Origin: Candidatus Adiutrix sp.
GTDB lineage: Bacteria > Desulfobacterota > Desulfarculia > Adiutricales > Adiutricaceae
Assembly (NCBI GenBank): GCA_031263565.1
Contig: JAISFR010000012.1
Coordinates: 1-43,788, forward strand
Length of the DNA stretch: 43,788 nt
Reading direction: 5' to 3'
Position numbers and translations under genes: made by a program. Shown piece by piece: positions 42,411-43,788 of this stretch. The stretch's first letter is position 1, and each line of letters starts with the position of its first letter. The notes beneath the pieces are model-generated. The model was not told where the DNA came from. It worked only from the letters and a program-made list of their open reading frames with translations, and did no database searches.

Positions 42411-43193
42411 ATGAAAATAATCAAGCTGTGGAGCCTGGCCGCTCTTTACGCGTGTTTGCTTATCCTGACGCCGGGGTCCTCCTTGACCGCCGAAAAGACC
42501 TACACCAACAGCCTCGGCATGGAGTTCACATTGATCCCGGCGGGGTCGTTCACGATGGGCGCTGACAAAAAATTTGAGGATGCCACTGACGATGAAATGC
42601 CGCAACACCGGGTGATCATCAGCCAGCCTTTTTACCTGGGCGCCTACGAGGTGACGCAGGCCCAGTGGACGGCGGTGATGGGGAATAACCCGAGCAAGTT
42701 CAAGATCCTGAGCAACCCTGTCGAGATGGTGTCCTGGAATGACGTGCAAGCTTTTATCCAGTGGCTGAACGCCAAGGAAGGGCACAACCGTTACCGTCTG
42801 CCCACGGAGGCGGAATGGGAATACGCGGCCAGGGCGGGAACGACAGGCGCGTATTCGTTCGGGGGTGATAAGGACAGCCTTGGCCGCTATGCCTGGTATA
42901 GGGACAATTCCGGTGAGAAGACGCATTCTGTTGGTCAGAAGCAGCCCAATGCCTTGGGTTTGTACGACATGCACGGGAATGTCTGGGAGTGGGTACAGGA
43001 CTGGTATGGAAGAAATTATTCCTCTTCATCTGTGACCGACCCCAAGGGTCCGTCTTCCGGCACGCTCCGCGTGGCGCGCGGCGGCAGTTGGAGCGACTCC
43101 GCGCGGTACTGCCGCGCCGCCTACCGGAGCCACGATTCGCCGGACGGCCGCGGCGACGACGTGGGGTTCCGGCTTGCCCTCTCCCCTGAGTAG
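42411..43193 (+). CDS. exported FGE-sulfatase/C-type-lectin-fold protein, copy 3 (DGR-type target)
   Basis: 260 aa, one residue longer (WYGRNYSSSS). Sec signal, then the FGE-sulfatase domain with the same conserved words as copies 1 and 2. Variable C-terminus: RVARGGSWSDSARYCRAAYR and a DSPDGRGDDVGFRLA tail. The FGE Cys pair is incomplete. The ATG at 42411 follows GAGAGGAAATCGG; the upstream ATG at 42300 is in the repeat of unit 2. Probably displayed in the periplasm or released; ligand unknown. Confidence 0.9.
   Translation: MKIIKLWSLAALYACLLILTPGSSLTAEKTYTNSLGMEFTLIPAGSFTMGADKKFEDATDDEMPQHRVIISQPFYLGAYEVTQAQWTAVMGNNPSKFKILSNPVEMVSWNDVQAFIQWLNAKEGHNRYRLPTEAEWEYAARAGTTGAYSFGGDKDSLGRYAWYRDNSGEKTHSVGQKQPNALGLYDMHGNVWEWVQDWYGRNYSSSSVTDPKGPSSGTLRVARGGSWSDSARYCRAAYRSHDSPDGRGDDVGFRLALSPE
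43062..43193 (+). repeat. variable repeat VR3 (putative DGR)
   Basis: Third copy of the variable block. Diversified codons CTC, AGC, GAC, TAC, AGC, CAC, GAT, GGC, GGC, GAC and GAC again end in C or T, with shared constant words. First-base change ATT to GTG near the end is also adenine-derivable in part. Confidence 0.8.
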
Positions 43194-43202
43194 CCGGCGG
43201 GT

Positions 43203-43271
43203 GGAACAGGCGCGGCAAAGGGCATGGAGCGGGCCGGAGGGGAGCGGAATGACCCGCAGCCCGCCTGTTCC
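43203..43271. repeat. inverted repeat downstream of VR3
   Basis: GGAACAGGCG at 43203-43212 with exact complement CGCCTGTTCC at 43262-43271. Marks the end of the third unit; beyond it the sequence is unrelated to the other units. Confidence 0.7.
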
Positions 43272-43333
43272 CTTTGGCAGGCAACGGTTTTTTGCCGTTC
43301 CCGTAAGGCGGCGAAGCCGATCCGCCGCCAGTC

Positions 43334-43468
43334 AGCTTGGGGCAGGCCGCTAAATTGCTTGGTTTAGGTAAAGTCGAGTTCATGGAGCGTCTTAGTCGTG
43401 AGGGTTATTCCATCGTCAATCTGCAAGCTGACGATGCTGACGACGAGTTGCGATTCGCCCGTGGCTGA
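43334..43468 (+). pseudogene. UPF0175-type antitoxin fragment
   Basis: In-frame stretch reading SLGQAAKLLGLGKVEFMERL, then SREGYSIVNLQADDADDE, ending at TGA 43466. This is the C-terminal half of a UPF0175 antitoxin, normally paired with a PIN/DUF3368 toxin, and the toxin start overlaps it at 43461. The N-terminal half is missing; upstream is unrelated G+C-rich DNA after the third FGE unit. Confidence 0.75.
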
Positions 43469-43565
43469 TAACCGCCTTGTCATTGATACCGGGCCGCTGA
43501 TTCTGCTGGCCAAGATTGAGGCTTTCTTTGGACTTTTTGCGAGGCCATCATTTTTATGTGGGTAG
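43461..43565 (+). pseudogene. PIN-domain toxin fragment
   Basis: GTG at 43461 overlaps the antitoxin stop and opens 34 codons: VADNRLVIDTGPLILLAKI then loss of similarity and a TAG at 43563. VIDTGPLI is the first catalytic Asp motif of PIN (DUF3368) ribonucleases. The rest of the domain is gone, so the module is dead. Confidence 0.75.
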
Positions 43566-43653
43566 TGTTTTTGCTTTAGTTTTTTGTTCAAACATAACTT
43601 TCTATCTTATAAATTTTGGAGCTTCCTAAGAATTGCTTATTAAAGGTTTCACT

Positions 43654-43788
43654 ATGCCTTTTAGCCAGAATATTACACCCAAAAATTTTTTTGCTATAGG
43701 AATAGGCGCTTTATTGTACTTTGTATCCAGTACATTGTCAGCTTATTGTCTTTCAGTTATTTCAATCAAAATTGTAATGTCTTTTAAT
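43654..43788 (+). CDS. start of an unknown membrane protein (cut by window end)
   Basis: ATG at 43654 with TAAAGG upstream opens 45 codons to the window edge. A hydrophobic segment (IGIGALLYFVSSTLSAYCL) suggests a membrane helix. The region is very A+T-rich compared with the rest of the window, implying foreign DNA. The 88 bases between 43566 and 43653 show no feature. Function unknown. Confidence 0.45.
   Translation, partial: MPFSQNITPKNFFAIGIGALLYFVSSTLSAYCLSVISIKIVMSFN

Larger units (their letters stand above)
40556..43271 (+). repeat. three tandem gene units, period 921 bp
   Basis: Start codons at 40569, 41490 and 42411 are exactly 921 bp apart, and each unit includes the leader (GAGAGGAAATCGG), the gene and the ~140-bp 3' region with the inverted repeat. 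Unit 3 has one extra codon and its 3' region diverges after 43271. Recent tandem amplification. Confidence 0.9.

Noticed and set aside
40569..43193. The three FGE-domain proteins as sulfatase-activating enzymes
   Set aside because: The active-site Cys pair is missing in two of three copies, there is no sulfatase gene nearby, and the site is where the copies vary.
1..43788. CRISPR arrays, tRNA or rRNA genes
   Set aside because: No regularly spaced short repeats and no recognisable tRNA or rRNA sequence were found by eye; a covariance search would be needed to be sure for tRNA.

Overview
The window (about 60% G+C with sharply A+T-richer islands) looks like chromosome of a motile, anaerobic, Gram-negative bacterium, most likely a member of the Desulfobacterota (former Deltaproteobacteria). 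The reasons are a Desulfovibrio-like flagellin behind a sigma-28 promoter, a TRAP transporter, a ferredoxin-linked 2-oxoacid oxidoreductase, a formate dehydrogenase H-type protein with a HydN-like partner, and an RND efflux pair. Lineage is inferred from gene content only.

Layout: (1) 163-2915, sigma-28 promoter, flagellin, a small flagellin-like protein, terminator. (2) 3217-11987, plus strand: panB, TRAP genes dctP-dctQ-dctM, a doubtful exported ORF, a second orphan dctQ, panE, then a YesN-type response regulator and a cupin/PocR-like histidine kinase. (3) 16131-12098, minus strand: CoA-transferase and a four-subunit 2-oxoacid (2-ketoisovalerate type) ferredoxin oxidoreductase. (4) 16371-16575, a consensus promoter in front of a 27-codon response-regulator remnant. 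(5) 16864-23701, glcDEF and fdhF-hydN. (6) 23701-26096, a foreign patchwork: group II intron RT remnant, hairpin array, GNAT acetyltransferase and PDDEXK nuclease, separated by copies of a terminator-bearing repeat. (7) 32650-26099 minus strand, an FHA/AAA+ protein and an RND pump. (8) 37505-32757 minus strand, hisI-hisG, two TPR lipoproteins, an aminotransferase, engB. (9) 37808-40488, oleB-oleC. (10) 40569-43271, three tandem exported FGE-sulfatase (C-type-lectin fold) proteins. (11) 43334-43788, fragments of a toxin-antitoxin pair and the start of a membrane protein in A+T-rich DNA.

Two systems stand out. First, regions 2-3 (perhaps with 5) can be read as a catabolic route for pantoate or ketopantoate: TRAP uptake, PanE oxidising pantoate, PanB running backwards to release 2-ketoisovalerate and methylene-THF, the oxidoreductase making isobutyryl-CoA, the CoA-transferase conserving the thioester, and formate dehydrogenase disposing of the one-carbon unit, under a dedicated small-molecule two-component system. 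PanB and PanE are normally biosynthetic, so this is inference, but the shared intermediate (2-ketoisovalerate) ties the two strands together. Second, the three tandem FGE-type proteins differ mainly at C-terminal codons of the form NNC/NNT that can all be derived from AAC/AAT by changing adenines. This is the signature of variable repeats of a diversity-generating retroelement (DGR). The matching template repeat and DGR reverse transcriptase are not in this window.
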